A stretch of DNA of 64,000 nucleotides from Zygaena filipendulae. Taxonomy: Eukaryota; Arthropoda; Insecta; Lepidoptera; Zygaenidae. This document shows positions 45,166 to 57,334 of the stretch, piece by piece. How positions within the stretch are numbered: position 1 is the first letter of the stretch; each line of letters opens with the position of its first letter. Location of the stretch: assembly GCA_907165275.2 (NCBI GenBank), contig OU015655.1:1562501-1626500 (forward strand), in the 5' to 3' direction. The position numbers and the translations under genes are program-made. The notes beneath the pieces are model-generated. The model worked only from the letters and a program-made list of their open reading frames with translations, made no database searches and was not told the DNA's origin.

Positions 45166-45809
45166 ATGTGAGGAGAGTGCACAAGAATTCCAGGAAGTTG
45201 TCATTTTAGGAAAGTGGACATTTTAGGAAATTGGTAATTTTCGACCTGCTTTTGTTTTATTTCTTTATTGTTAGATAAAATCCAATTTTATTTTCATATA
45301 AAATACTTTTTGAATACTTTTATAAATACTGTTGTTTATGTTCAGCAAGCCCAAAAACCGGTGGATTTTTCGTGAAGAATTCAGTAAGTTATCGATGATC
45401 TTATAGATGCACTTGATGTGTCCCCGATGAAGACAAATGAGTACCAGTTTACTTCGCGAGACAAGTCTCCATTATCTGCGTCACACTCTAGGTCAGTAAC
45501 ACCTGTTCACTCTCGATCTATTTAAATTTAATTTATCATGGACCAACACTAGTTTTCTTAATAGTATACGTTGTATTTTTAGTATTGACTGAAATATATG
45601 AAACATACTTCATTAAATTCAGATTCTGCAATGTAGGAATTTAACTAAAATGTGGATTAGCTTTTAAACTGATTATAAATCAGACAGCGAGTGACTATTC
45701 GTTAGCCTGGATTCGATGCGATTAATATTTACGGAAAATAGTATTTGTGTATGTATTATTATGATCCTTTGTGCCATAGTATAGGTAAGTTCTTCTTAGT
45801 ATGGGACCA

Positions 45810-46002
45810 GCCCTCTTAGTCAAGTCGACAATATATTATCGTTACCTCTACAGGAAACTAAGGAACTTATCGTCATGCCACGTGGTCAAGAAAAATCGTG
45901 CAAAAGCATCGTCCAATTTCGCTTGACCACGTGACATGACGATAAGTTCCTTAGTTTTCTAAAGCGATAACGATTGAAGATTGTCAACTTAGCTAAGAGG
46001 GC
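45810..46002. mobile_element. 193-bp palindromic MITE
   Basis: GCCCTCTTAG pairs with CTAAGAGGGC; inner arms AACTTATCGTCATGCCACGT and the complement also pair. The intact TTCCTTAGTTTTC here is the uninterrupted form of the site occupied at 22291-22533. Outer sequence resembles the 40961 element's ends. Confidence 0.78.
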
Positions 46003-46536
46003 GGAGCTATTCCTTTTTTTATTTATTAATAAAAATTTAAACTTAAGATAGAACATATCTAACTATAAAATACTGAAAAATAGCAGGTCACTAATGGCAG
46101 GCGTACCTATACAACACCAAGGTGGGGATGTGAACCATAGTGCACTAAGTACGTGCTGTGTTTAGGATTACTGCCTCGTGCATCTCACCGTTGATCCAAC
46201 AGTCTAGTGAAAGCCTCTTTAGGCATAAATTGGTCAAGGCTTTTCGCTGTTAAGCCGTTAACATATTCACCATCGAGTCAATAATCGTTTAGTCCAAATC
46301 TCACACATAGGAAACTTGGTAAGCTATAATTCCAAATATTATCTTCAGTTTTCCGTAATGGAGGAGTGTGTATGTATGTATCATATAATAATAATAAACA
46401 GTCATATAATGAAATAATTTTACTTTTCTATAAAGAACGTCTGCATGAAACATAGTTGATTTTACAAAATTTTTTTTTCATTGTAACAAGTTTTAGAGAT
46501 AGCTAAAAAAATTTTGTTGATGTTATATTGCTTGAT

Positions 46537-46899
46537 ATACAACGTGATAATGAATTAACCCAAACCTGATACACCCCGGTTAAAAAAAATAAACGATAAT
46601 ATGATTAAAATAAAAAATTATGTCCAAAAAATTTATACTTTAAAAGTTATTCAACATTAGATTGGAGGTGACCTATCTACGAAATTTCAGGCGCTACGCC
46701 CGCGCCTACGTGGCAATGACGATTCGATTTTTTTGCGCCGGGCGGCGCGGCGTACGCCCCAAATATTGTATTATAAATCATTTAGACATGGGCTTATAAA
46801 AATTAAAAAATATAACCTATATTAAAACATGGTGCGATCGATTCGGAAGTCGATTCAAAGCACTTTCTGGTTTTTAGTTAATTCATTAACACTTTGCAT
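46537..46899. mobile_element. MITE of the ATACAACGTG family, opposite orientation
   Basis: It carries the same ends and the complementary GGCGGCGCGGCGTACGCC block, in reverse orientation to 27570-27995. The ends are slightly degraded (GTGATAATG, CACTTTGCAT). Confidence 0.7.
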
Positions 46900-47635
46900 A
46901 GGTCTAGACAAAATAACCCTACTTTGGCTAATGTAATAACTAACGTATTAAGCTAAATCTGTGTCTATACTAGAGTAACGTATACATCATACATTTATTA
47001 AATTATACATAACTAACAACGAATAACTTTTTTTCATACTATGTAGTTAGTAAGTAGTCATAAAAAACTCATAGACGAGTGGACCTTATTCCACGCGAAG
47101 AAAAGTTACCTAGTTAGCCAAGTAGTGCAATTAACTTTTCCTTAACTTGCTCGACAATTCTACAAGTATGGAATTTGCGCTTTGCCAGACTCAAGACTGC
47201 AAGTCAGGTATGAAAATTACTGACCTGTCAACAGGACAGAAGTAAAAGTTCTGCTTCTAGGGACATAATATCTTATGAATGCTGGACATCATTTACACAG
47301 CGCCATCTGGTCCGAAACTAAGCAGTTCTTATACTTTAAATACCAGAGCAGTTATATAATATTTGACACGCATTTAACTTTTCAAAAGAAAAGATAATAA
47401 TTTTCAATGACTTAGGATATAGGTACATATAATATAGGTATAAAACGCCCAGGCTCGAGCAAATTTTCGGCTCATAAATGTACCTATAATCTGGAAAATT
47501 AAAACTGCGATACTTGGCGCTGTTGAAATTAGGGGGACGTGTTGAAGTATTAACCTCTTTGGAACATTATGAACGTTATAACTCTTGATTTGTACGTCGC
47601 GACAGTTTAGTTTTGTTTTGCACCGCTGTCTTTTA
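46900..47635. other. nothing recognised
   Basis: AT-rich, no repeats with clear ends. Confidence 0.5.
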
Positions 47636-47700
47636 TCTTGTAACCTCCATCAGGCGCAGCAGTCAGATTAGCTAACCACTAGACCAAGGCAAAGAATTTG
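47636..47700 (-). repeat. tRNA-like SINE head
   Basis: The minus strand reads GCCTTGGTCTAGTGGTTAGC (box-A-like) followed by CTAATCTGACTGCTGCGCC; the box B region (GGAGGTTACAAG) is degraded. Confidence 0.4.
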
Positions 47701-47854
47701 AAAGGTCATATGAACAGTAAAACCTTAGGTAGTTCCAAGCACAATGAAAAATATTTAAAATTTGTAAACGCACAAATAAGCGTGCGTGGTCGAACAGTGC
47801 GAATGGAAAATTACGCTACCGTAACGTGGCGTATACCTTATCTTCTATATCTAT

Positions 47855-48400
47855 AATATAAAATAAAATAGTAGAATCCGCGATTCTGTACATTGAATAT
47901 TTTTACCTAAAATTGAGAGGGGTGATAAAAGAAGAGTAATCAAGCCTAAAAAAAGTATTTAAAATTCTTTTCTGTTTGTCTGTCTGTCTGTTCGCGATAA
48001 TCTCCGCATCTACTGAACGGGTTGTCATGCAGTTTTCAGTAGTAGATTAAGCTAAGTCTGGAGCAACATATAGGCTTTGTTTGATCGAAATAGGACATAG
48101 GGGAACAAAATTATCATCAGTTAAAGACTTCAGCGCTCAGCTTCAGCGCAATGCAATGGTCGAAAGCTTCGATATAATGTTGCATAACGAACATGATAAA
48201 ACCTTTTTAGAGATATGCTTTGATTTTTCGCGAAGTGACAGTTTTAAGGCTTTAAGCTGAGGCTTTGAGAGACAGATAATGTGATTATATTTTCTTTGAG
48301 ACCAAAGAGTATATAACTACTACGTTTTAAAAGAGTGAGAAAATCTAACGTCATTATTGTCATTGCAAGGGGCGAACATTCACGCGGGTGAAACCGCGGG
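47855..48400 (+). mobile_element. Helitron-like element, long or composite
   Basis: It starts TCTATAATATAAAATAAAAT, has CGATTCTGTACATTGAAT, TCTGTCTGTCTG and ATCTACTGAACGGGTTG, and ends CACGCGGGTGAAACCGCGGG..CTAG at about 48400. The middle section (48110-48330) lacks family motifs and may be cargo or a later insertion. Confidence 0.55.
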
Positions 48401-48550
48401 CTAGTGCTAAATATTTCCTTGCAATTTAGAAAAAAAAAATCTAAACAATTTTCGGCAAATTGGCTTAGATGAAATCGGTTTACGTCTTATTCTTTTAAAG
48501 ACGATTAAATTCAGCTTTCAACTGCTTCTTTCGAGACCTCGACAGTATAA

Positions 48551-49293
48551 TGTGCCCTTATTCACCTATATGGTCTATAACCAACAACATTCCTTGACCA
48601 AAAACACAATCCCAAACGAGCCAGATGCCAAAATATACACACCGGCAGAATTAGCGGAACATAAAAAGGCAGAGTATAGAAATAATTACGTATATATATT
48701 AAAACAAATTGTTATCAGGCATGAAGTAAAAAACTAATATACATCTTTTGACATCGACTTTAAGAAGTTTTTAGTTAAATTTTATTAAAAGTAATCAAAA
48801 TTAAAAAAAAACAAAAAAATCTCTAGTTTGTGAGAACACAGACAATGTTGCAAATAAAAGTGGAATCATGAAGGGGAAACACACGTTATTAATCGTTCAT
48901 TTATTTAGTGTTAAAATCACAGTAATCTTTAATTTGCAACATTATTTGTGTGCCCACAAATTAGGGAAAAAGTGTTTTTTTTATTATTATTTTAAATAAA
49001 ATTTAATAATTTCATTACAAACTTTTAAAGTGTTAAAAGATGTATATTAATTTATTACTTCACGTCTAATTATTATTTGTTTTAATATATATACGTAATT
49101 ATTTCTATACTCTGCCTTTTTATGTTCCGCTAATTCTGCCGGTGTGTATATAATAATTTAATATTCTGTATGCCATGAGATATGTTTTAAATGTATTTTT
49201 TGTAGTGAAACTTCTTTGAGCACAAGGGACAGACAATTTTTGTTGTACGTTATTTTAACGCGGCGTGTTATGGTCATAATGAATAAGGGCCCT
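48551..49293. mobile_element. MITE, GGGCCCTTATTC ends, split by the TA-type MITE
   Basis: The left part, 48551-48635, starts GTGCCCTTATTCACC. The right part, 49151-49293, ends CATAATGAATAAGGGCCCTG. Together they match the 52217 copy once the 513-bp insertion is removed. Confidence 0.8.
48636..49148. mobile_element. 513-bp MITE with TA target duplication, copy 2
   Basis: Same family as 21180-21705, with ends TACACACCGGCAGAATTAGC and the complement, flanked by TA (48634-48635, 49149-49150). It is inserted inside a GGGCCCTTATTC-type MITE. Confidence 0.85.
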
Positions 49294-49430
49294 GTACTCG
49301 TACAACATAACACAGTAATGACGATGATGAGCCTAAGGTTGTCAAGTAAACAATATCTTAGAAGAATATCATTGACAGCTCGAGAGCGAAACGCGGCAGC
49401 TTCGGCTTCCCTAAACTTCTGTATTAAAGA

Positions 49431-49680
49431 CTAGCTGTCCCGCGCGGTCTCACCCGAGATAATTTCGAGGTTCCCGCGGAATTGTTCCATACAAACTTTG
49501 CAACCCCTTTTCATCCCCTTAGGGGTTGAATTTTCAAAAATCCTTTCTTATCGGATGTGTACGTCATACAAAGAACACACCCTCCAAGTTTCAGGTCTCT
49601 ACGATCAATGGTTTAGGCTGTGCTTTGATCCATCAGTCATACAGGAGAAAGCATTTTATATGTATAGAATAGATAGGTAA
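49431..49680 (-). mobile_element. Helitron-like 3' end, minus strand
   Basis: Plus strand: CTAGCTGTCCCGCGCGGTCT..GAGGTTCCCGCGG..TACAAACTTTGCAACCCCTT. The outer boundary is unclear. Confidence 0.5.
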
Positions 49681-50148
49681 GTACCTACCGCTTTACTCTG
49701 TGGTAATAGACAACAATTCATTCGTTCGAAAATTCAAACATAACGATGGAAAATCAAGGCAGCTGAACTGGTGGGACAAAGCATAAAAATATTTAACATT
49801 TCAAAGAAGGAAACGCCGTTTTGCCTAAAAAATTATAATTGATTACTGACTAAACAATATTACCTACAAGCCTTCAACACACGTCCGCGAGTGTTGAACA
49901 ACACAAAAGCGTATATATTTACAATTTTAGTAAAATACTTCACAGACATAAGACCTTACAACAATAAACACATACATTATGTAAACACCTATATACCTAG
50001 TTATTATAGCACACCACCAATAGTTACAAAGAGCGGCGTAAAGTGAAACAAATCGGTGCGCTGCCGAGATGTTCCAAAGATTAGGCGTCAGTTTAGATGT
50101 ACGATTTCTGAATTTGAATCGAGGGAAAATACGTCATGTTATTACCTA

Positions 50149-50265
50149 CTAGCTGTGCCCAGCGGTTTCACCCGCGTGAGTTCCGGAATTCCCGCAGGAG
50201 CTCCAAAGTAGCCTAATTTACTTCTTATAACATCAGCTGTTTAGCAGTGAAAGTCCCCACTGTTT
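50149..50265 (-). mobile_element. Helitron-like 3' end, minus strand, truncated
   Basis: Plus strand: CTAGCTGTGCCCAGCGGTTT, GGAATTCCCGCAGGAGCTCC, TTCTTATAACATCAGCTG. Confidence 0.55.
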
Positions 50266-50319
50266 CATAATATTCCCATCGTACCCAAAGAACTTAAATA
50301 TGTGTACGAGGTTAAGTAA

Positions 50320-50470
50320 TCGTGGAAACTAAGGTACTCGTATGTTCCGTTATAACTGAGAGCACTGTAAGGTATGACGTCAATTTAGTATACTGCGAAG
50401 TCAGCTATACTGGTTACTGTTTAAAACGGAACACAGTCCGGTAAACTGTCATCCATGTCATTGTCATGTC
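50320..50470. repeat. repeat related to the interior of the 63213 element
   Basis: AGTATACTGCGAAG, ATACTGGTTACTGTTTAAAA and CGGAACACAGTCCGGTAAAC recur in order at 63290-63420. The termini were not identified. Confidence 0.6.
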
Positions 50471-50827
50471 ACGCCAACCGACGTGGTTGACTAATCTTGG
50501 GTCCGAGGTTGATCACGTGATAAAACCATTGAGTCCTGAGAGTACCTACCTTACCTCGAAAACGCCAGTGCTCACAGTACAAAAATAGCGACGAATATGA
50601 CGTTATACTGCCTACGCTACTGTCGCAGTATACTGTCAGCTAGAACGGAATGAATATCTCCTCAGTAAGACCACTGCAGCATTAACCAGTGGTCGCAGCT
50701 TATATCGGAACATACACTAAATTGGTACGTTTTGTTCGAAAGCACTTTGTCGTTTATCGACACATTTGAAACGTGTAAATATACCTAATTCCATTTTTAT
50801 TTCGAATGAAAAGCCAACTAACTACCC

Positions 50828-50990
50828 GGTGAAATTTTCGTATTGAAATTTACTATGGAAGCATTATAGAGCCCGTCTCTAATACACAATCAAGAATTTT
50901 ACTATGGAAATGACAGGCATTGCCACAGCATAATTCTCAACAGTGTTAGTAAAGACCATAATTAGTAAATTTCAATACGAAAATTTCACC
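50828..50990. repeat. 163-bp foldback MITE
   Basis: GGTGAAATTTTCGTATTGAA pairs exactly with the right arm ending TTCAATACGAAAATTTCACC; the pairing continues through ATTTACTA. Confidence 0.78.
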
Positions 50991-51295
50991 ATGTACCGAT
51001 CACAATATCCAAACAACTAACTTCATCCCTCCCTAATCGCTATTTTCATTTTTCAACCTAATTGTATTAAATTAACATATATAAATATTAAAAATTAAAA
51101 AAAAAAAAACATGCGTGAATAATTGCTTCGTGTCGCTTATATCTAAGTACGTACCTATGTCGAAAATAAAGGCATGAGTTACTGTCACCGAAAAGCACTA
51201 GGTATATACAAATCAATATATCAGCATTAAATAAGTAGTAGGTAATAACTGCGAGCACAATCAAATAAGTAAGGTACGTAGGTATATTGAGAAAC

Positions 51296-51590
51296 TAGCT
51301 GTGCCCAGCGGTTTCACCTGCATGAAAGGTATACAACAACTTTTTTTCCCGACATCCGATTTCAAAGAAACAAAGCCTATATATAGCTCCAGGCTAAGCT
51401 TAATCAACCTGTGAAAACCGCATGACAATCGGTTCAGTAGATGCGAAGATTATCGCGAACAGACAGACAGAAAAGAACTTTAAAAACTTATTTTTTGGGC
51501 TTGGTTACTCTTCTTTTATCACCCCTCTCAATTTTAATGTACTACAGAATCGCGGATTCAACTCTTTTTTTATAGTATAGATAATTTTGT
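51296..51590 (-). mobile_element. Helitron-like element, minus strand
   Basis: Plus strand: CTAGCTGTGCCCAGCGGTTT at one end, ATCGGTTCAGTAGATGCGAA in the body, and TACTACAGAATCGCGG..TATAGTATAGAT at the other. It matches the 47855 copy's ends, so a near-complete element. Confidence 0.65.
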
Positions 51591-52216
51591 CACTTGCCAA
51601 TCTCCAATACACACGATAGTTTTAATAATGTACCTATTTTTGTGTATTGTAAATCATTGTTTGACAGTAAAAAACATATACGTGCCCTTACAAATTCATT
51701 GTACAGCCATTCCAAGGTCACACGCTCTGATATATTTAGTGTGAGATTTTTCGTCGCAATTTTCCAAAGGTGTTTTGTAAGACCTGACATAACCGGCCAC
51801 AAAACTGATTGTTGTTTAACTACATTGTCACACCACTTTTACGTAGCAAATACACGTAATTTGTGTGTGTGTATTGTTTCGTATGTGTTAATTTGCAACA
51901 GGCCAAATCTCCATTGTGATGGTAAACTGTGACGGTCCGCTAAATAGTGTCTCGTTCAGTTGTGTGGATAAACGAAATGACGTTGTTTTTGTTTATGACG
52001 AGTTGTTTATAAAAATGTGTTTGTGTTGGTAACACATTATACACATAATAGTGGTTTTTAAGATACCGCGTTAGGTACGGTGCAACTCGAAGGATAGACT
52101 CAAGTAATTACTTGCAACCACATGGGTAATTGCTACGCGTAAGGTCCGACAGAGTTCGACATCAACTGAGGTTAGCATTAGTACCTGTAATGAGCCGTTA
52201 CATACGCCGTCTTCTA
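51591..52216. other. nothing recognised
   Basis: A 112-codon plus frame (51594-51932) overlaps a minus frame. Neither shows motifs. Confidence 0.45.
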
Positions 52217-52462
52217 CAGGGCCCTTATTCTCTATGACCAATAACATTCCTTGCCCATAACGCGCGTCCCAATAACACAATCTCAAACGCTCCGCATCTT
52301 CTCCACATGGCTAAATATTAGAAATTGATGTTTCGCACGCCATAAGACACGTTGTAAATATATTGTTTTGAAGTAAAACCTAATTGATGACGAGAGAAAG
52401 GCAATTTTTGTGGCGCGTTATCTTAACGCGACGTGTTATGGTCATAGTGAATAAGGGCCCAG
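52217..52462. mobile_element. MITE, GGGCCCTTATTC ends
   Basis: About 246 bp: CAGGGCCCTTATTCTCTATG on the left, CATAGTGAATAAGGGCCCAG on the right. The interior contains AACATTCCTTGCC and GCGACGTGTTATGG. No clear target duplication was seen. Confidence 0.8.
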
Positions 52463-52984
52463 GTTAGGTACATATACATAACTACTAACTACATAATATT
52501 ATCAGATAAAATTTTGATTTATGCACAATTTTATTTCATTGTTAAATATGAGCACCTTAACTATCTATGCTACGAGTAGGTACTTGAAAAATAACTTTAT
52601 TTTCATTCCAAGTCCATTGTAAAAGTAAAAATAAGGCCAAGTTTTGAGGAAAAAGTTTCGGCCTATGAAAATATTGTAGCGAGGATCAAAATTATTAAGG
52701 AGTCTTCATATAAAACCTCTTTTCTCCGACAAAAGTCTTTTTATTACAAACCTCTAGACGGGCAAATATTTTCTTGTTATGAACGTTCGACGTTTTCTTT
52801 TTTCTCAAAAAGTGGGACTTCTTTGAATCTGATGGTTGAAGAAAATTATTACGTTCGCGTTCGACATAAAATACCTATACATAGATAGGTACGTATAAGT
52901 TTTTCGTAACGATATAACATTAATATTATGTATTAAGATACAGTAGTGGTCAAATGGTGAAGTAGGTACACTGCGGCTACAATA

Positions 52985-53308
52985 GGGATGTGGACTACTT
53001 TTGAAAATCAAAATTCTAATTAGTCCGTCAGTTAGAAAATAAAAAAACAATAGACACGTATTTTTTGCTTTTTCCAATAAACTAAAATATACAGAGATAA
53101 AGCGCATTAAAGTTTAGAGTGAGGGGGTCGTGACGTCACTAACCGCTAAAACCGCCATACAAACTATCAGAATAGTGACGTCACGCGAAATTTCAACTCA
53201 ATATATCGCCGTTATTTTTTGATTACGTAAAAAAAGAAAAAATACGTGTCCAATATTTTTTAATAATCTACAAGACGGACTAAAAAATAAAAATTAGTCC
53301 ACATGCCC
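52985..53308. mobile_element. palindromic MITE with TGACGTCA core, copy 2
   Basis: About 324 bp, ends GGGATGTGGACTA and TAGTCCACATGCCC. Subterminal arms match copy 1 (ATAGACACGTATTTTTT, AGACGGACTAAAAAAT). Two full TGACGTCA sites lie near the centre (53132-53139, 53176-53183). Confidence 0.78.
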
Positions 53309-53396
53309 ATTTACAAAAACCGCATGCAGGCAGGGCATCGCGTCGGTGCGACAGTTACGATTTCTCTAATAAAATCTCTAACCTCTATTTATCTTC

Positions 53397-53595
53397 TAGC
53401 TGTGCCTTGCGGTTTCACCCGCGTTTATTTCGGAGTTCCCGCTAGAATTCCGGGATGAAAAGTACCCTATGTCCTTCTCTGTACGTTTGACAACGTGCAT
53501 GCCAAATTTCATCCAAATCCGTTCAGCCGTTTTTGCGTGATTGAGTAACAAATATTCAAACATCCACGCTTTCACATTTATAATACAATTAGAAG
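53397..53595 (-). mobile_element. Helitron-like element, minus strand
   Basis: Plus strand: CTAGCTGTGCCTTGCGGTTT, GGAGTTCCCGCTAG, ATCCAAATCCGTTCAGCCGT and TTTCACATTTATAATACAAT. Confidence 0.65.
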
Positions 53596-55084
53596 GTTAT
53601 ATTTTATTTAAGTAGGTACACAAAACTGATCGTCTCTCAAATAAACGCAGGAAATAGCTAAAGTAAAAAAAATAAATTGATGTTGTTATTTGGTATAGGC
53701 GCTTCACTTGAGTACGGCTGGACGTATTTGGCTATTTTTTGGTTTTATCATATTAGTCCGAACGAGGTTTTCAAGGTAAGAAAGATTGAAAAAGTTGCTT
53801 GGAAAATAGAAAAATTCAGAAAAAACTGAAAATGCTTTTTACTTTAGAATATTTGTATAAAAACTATGGAAACGCGTAATTATTGTTTTTTTTTTTTTTT
53901 TGCTTTGAAATTTGTTTATGGTCATAAAAATTTTATCGGAAGGAAATCGAGAAAATAGAGAATAATAACTCAGCAAAACTAATTCTAAAGGAAAACTGCA
54001 AAGTTGCCCTAAACTTTGAAAATTTCTTCTACCTAGTAGTATAATACTTACCTTGACTGTTCTTGGATTTTATATTACGGATTCGTTTACTATCAAACAC
54101 CCCTTATTTCTTCTTAAGTACCGCCAACGTTTTATAAAAAACGGTACAATAGGTATATGACTCATAAGATTAGACATAATATTAAAACGAATAATTTATT
54201 CATTTGCCATTTATATTCTGTAATTTCAATAACTCTTCGAGACAAGAGTGCGCAAGTAATTTTCTAATTAGATATATTAGGAAGTAATTTTTTACCGGCA
54301 TTTAAAGCCCAAGAAAATTTGAAGTTATATAATCTTAACATATATAAATTACGCGTCACGTTGTTTCTCCGCGATGAACTTCTAAACTACTGAATCAATC
54401 ATAATGAAATTTGGTCACTGTGTTGTAATTTGGCCCAACTTAAAAGATAGACATACCTACACTCGTTTAGAAACAGCCATTGTACTGATATGTTAATTGT
54501 TGCTTGTAACAACAAAACTAATATAAAATTATTATTTAAAATGTAATAATTCATCGTTTTACAATCTGCCGGCATTTTGTACAATACCGTACAGGAAACG
54601 CGTCGTGGTGGATGCTCGCGCGTCAGATGTCGGTACCATTCGTCTCCGTTGTGGTCAAATTTCACCCATACTGCTGCCCTTCGGAAAAACAAAGCAACTA
54701 GATTTGTTTTTTTAATTAGTTTTTTTTTTATATTTTTGGCATTTCTTACTCATAACGGACGTTCCTGCATACAACCAACAACAAAGCTTTGGTCTTAAAG
54801 AAATTAAAATTGAGAACATGGTTAAACTATGGAATATTTCTTTAAAATAAAGCCATTTACGTTTTTTTTCTCCTCCTGTATAATTTATTCCACTGCAATT
54901 ACTTTGTTTCTCCGTAGGGCAGCCGCATACTACCTATGTGACCCACTTTTTACAATTTGGTGACCACTTGTAGTAATATTTCCAAGATCGGGCATCTAGT
55001 TGCGATAAATAGCGTGACGCAGGAGTGCTTCGTTTAGTGCAATTAAAACGGAAAAAAATTATCATATTTTAATATAGCTCGAAA
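53596..55084. other. nothing firm
   Basis: A short Helitron-like body without ends lies near 54340-54450 (TACTGAATCAATCATAATGA). Otherwise AT-rich. Confidence 0.45.
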
Positions 55085-55235
55085 AGTGCAAGATCTCCCT
55101 AGAAGACGAAACTTAAGTTTTCATCACACATTAAGTTCATCCTCACCAGGTACTGAACCCGAAACCTCGATTAGCGGAGAGGCATGGCGGCCAACCCGAT
55201 CATATGAGAACATTCGAGGCGGCAGTATCCTTGAG
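55085..55235 (-). repeat. possible SINE fragment
   Basis: The minus strand contains GTTGGCCGCCATGCC..GCTAATCGAGG and GGGTTCAGTACC, similar to the tRNA-like segment at 7265-7330. A chance 75-codon plus frame overlaps it. Confidence 0.35.
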
Positions 55236-55436
55236 AATATCCTTACGCTAAAAAACAGCCTCACGCTTTCCAGTGGGCTACTGTGGCACGGGTTAAAATT
55301 CAGTTTATTTTAGAACACAAGTTAATTGGTATTGTGTAACAACGCGGTCATATTTCATGATGAATAGCTCTCGTACCTACTCCATTTTAACCGGATACTT
55401 TGCGTTGCGGAGCAGCTATTTTCCACTTGTCCACTA

Positions 55437-55620
55437 CTAGCTGTTCCCTGCGTTTCCACCCGCTCTACTTTCGAAATTCTCGCGGGAATTCCGGGATAAA
55501 AAGTCACCTATATCCTTTTCTTTACCAATAAATGTGATTTTTAGTTTGATTGTTACGCTTTCACGCACTAACTACGCAACCGAAAATCATTCGTATACAA
55601 GTTTTCTTAGGGGTACAGAG
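55437..55620 (-). mobile_element. Helitron-like element, minus strand, degraded
   Basis: Plus strand: CTAGCTGTTCCCTGCGTTTC, TTCTCGCGGGAATTCCGGGA, then TTACGCTTTCACGCACTAAC. Confidence 0.5.
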
Positions 55621-56398
55621 GAGACAGGCAGAAAAGTACTGTTCTCAAGGGATAGAAAATCGATTGACTAAATCTAAACTCATGCAAGAGAATGCTATAA
55701 ATGCACGGCTACGAAAACGCTTTTTTTATCTAAATACATAAAGTTTTAGTTATAATCAAAATTCGAATTTCCAGCTTCTTTTGAAAATTATTCGCCGTTT
55801 TTCGAAGTTTCGAATCTAGCCATCTAAGTTCACTCGAAAAAATCAGCCTGTATACCATTCGGCGATTGATTGAATTGTAGCCCCGGGAGAGTATGGGTAA
55901 AATCCCAAATTCCTGGAAAAACAAATCGACCACCAGGGTCGCTCTCGACAAATGCGGAGGCGGTGATCCGACACCCGCCCGGCGGTCCATTCGCTAATTA
56001 ATATTTTAAGTATAATTAATAATATTGAAAATAACAAATCTCTACATTGAAAAAAACAAAGTCGCTCCCCGCTCTGACCGTCTGTACGCTCACATTTTTT
56101 AAACTACTCAACGGATTTTGCGGTGCGGTTTGTATCAATAGAGAAGATAGAGTGATATTCAAGATTTATACGTATAGTTTAGTATTGTTTTGTGTTAATT
56201 TGTTGAAATACGACAATAATTGTTCGAGATGTTCAAACAATCAAGCCGACTGAGAGATTTCATCGAAGGTGCTGTCTTTTTCCTTTTAACTAATCAAAGT
56301 CAAAGTCAAATCATTTATCCAAATTTGACCCACCCACCTGAGCTATAATGTGGCTCTTTTTGACGTCAATAAAGTTACATATTATAATATAATACAAT
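55621..56398. other. nothing firm
   Basis: The minus strand at 55730-55990 is open for 86 codons with wording such as LFFQEFGILPILSRG; it is unrecognised and may be transposon debris. GACGTCAATAAAG near 56360 resembles a SINE tail. Confidence 0.4.
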
Positions 56399-56415
56399 AT
56401 AAGTATACACACACA

Positions 56416-56446
<31 letters not shown>

Positions 56447-56465
56447 TCACATAAACACATACACT
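56399..56465. repeat. CA microsatellite
   Basis: An imperfect (CA)n run of about 60 bp, with T and A interruptions. An A/T-rich foldback (AATAAATAAA..TTTATTTATT) follows to 56525. Confidence 0.9.
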
Positions 56466-56574
56466 TCAAAATTAAAATAAATAAATAAAATAAATTTTTA
56501 TTTTTATTTTATTTATTTATTTATTTAATATGTGTATGCTTTCGGATATGTATTTTGTTAAATTTAAATTAGTT

Positions 56575-56700
56575 ATGAGGAGCGGAGTCTCCTGGCACAG
56601 GCATAATTATGCCTAAAAGGAGGCTCCAGCTATTTATCTAGTTCATATTCTAGTTCATATTGTGAAAGTAATAAATAATTTTTTGATTTTTTTTTGATTT
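56575..56700 (+). repeat. probable 3' tail of a LINE or SINE with hairpins
   Basis: GGAGTCTCCT pairs with AGGAGGCTCC, around the self-complementary AGGCATAATTATGCCT. The segment ends in TAATAAATAATTTTTTG. A structured 3' end with a poor tail fits a non-LTR element. The class is not proven. Confidence 0.35.
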
Positions 56701-56789
56701 TTGATAAGTTATACATTTATTATGACAGCACCAATAAAATATTCACCCTTTACAGCTTTCTATTTAGTGCTATGGTTGAAGAGAAGAAG

Positions 56790-56850
56790 CTGCGCAACAA
56801 ACTCTCCATGTGTTGTGTCAAATAAAGTTCTTTCAAGTTCAAGTTCAGTA
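56790..56850 (+). repeat. SINE-like tail, second copy
   Basis: See the copy at 12740-12790. Both end in tandem copies of a 6-base unit (TTCAAG here, TTCAAT there), a known tail type for SINE and LINE elements. Confidence 0.5.
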
Positions 56851-56999
56851 GCACGCTGTCAGTTTAAAGTTAATAATATTAGTAATAACTCAATTTGCAA
56901 TTAATTATGTGAGAACAATAAGCCGGAACCCGCAATAGACACATACTAATACGGTACAGACGACAAAATGATAAAAGTAAACGCGAATATTAGTTTGTT

Positions 57000-57334
57000 A
57001 CACTTTCACGCCTTGACTACTCAACCGATCATGGTATTTTTTTCTCCAGGGGTACAAAAATAAAAAGGATACTTTTTATCCCAAGATTTTCGGGGAACTC
57101 TGAAATTAACGCGGGTAAAACCGGGAGGAACAGCTAGTCTGACTAATATTACAAAGAGATAATGTTTGTGAGTTTGTAGAGCGTAATAAATCTCTGGATC
57201 TATTGAACCGATCCTGAAATTTGATTTACCAATAGAAAACCACGTTATTTGTGAGTGCCATAGCCTATATTGTAACCCGGGATTTCCGCGGGAACTCCGA
57301 AATTACCGCGGGTGAAACCGCGGCGAACAGCTAG
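57000..57334 (+). mobile_element. two Helitron-like elements in tandem
   Basis: The first ends ACGCGGGTAAAACCGGGAGG..CAGCTAG at about 57136. The second starts TCTGACTAATATTACAAAG and ends TACCGCGGGTGAAACCGCGG..CAGCTAG at about 57334. Confidence 0.65.
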
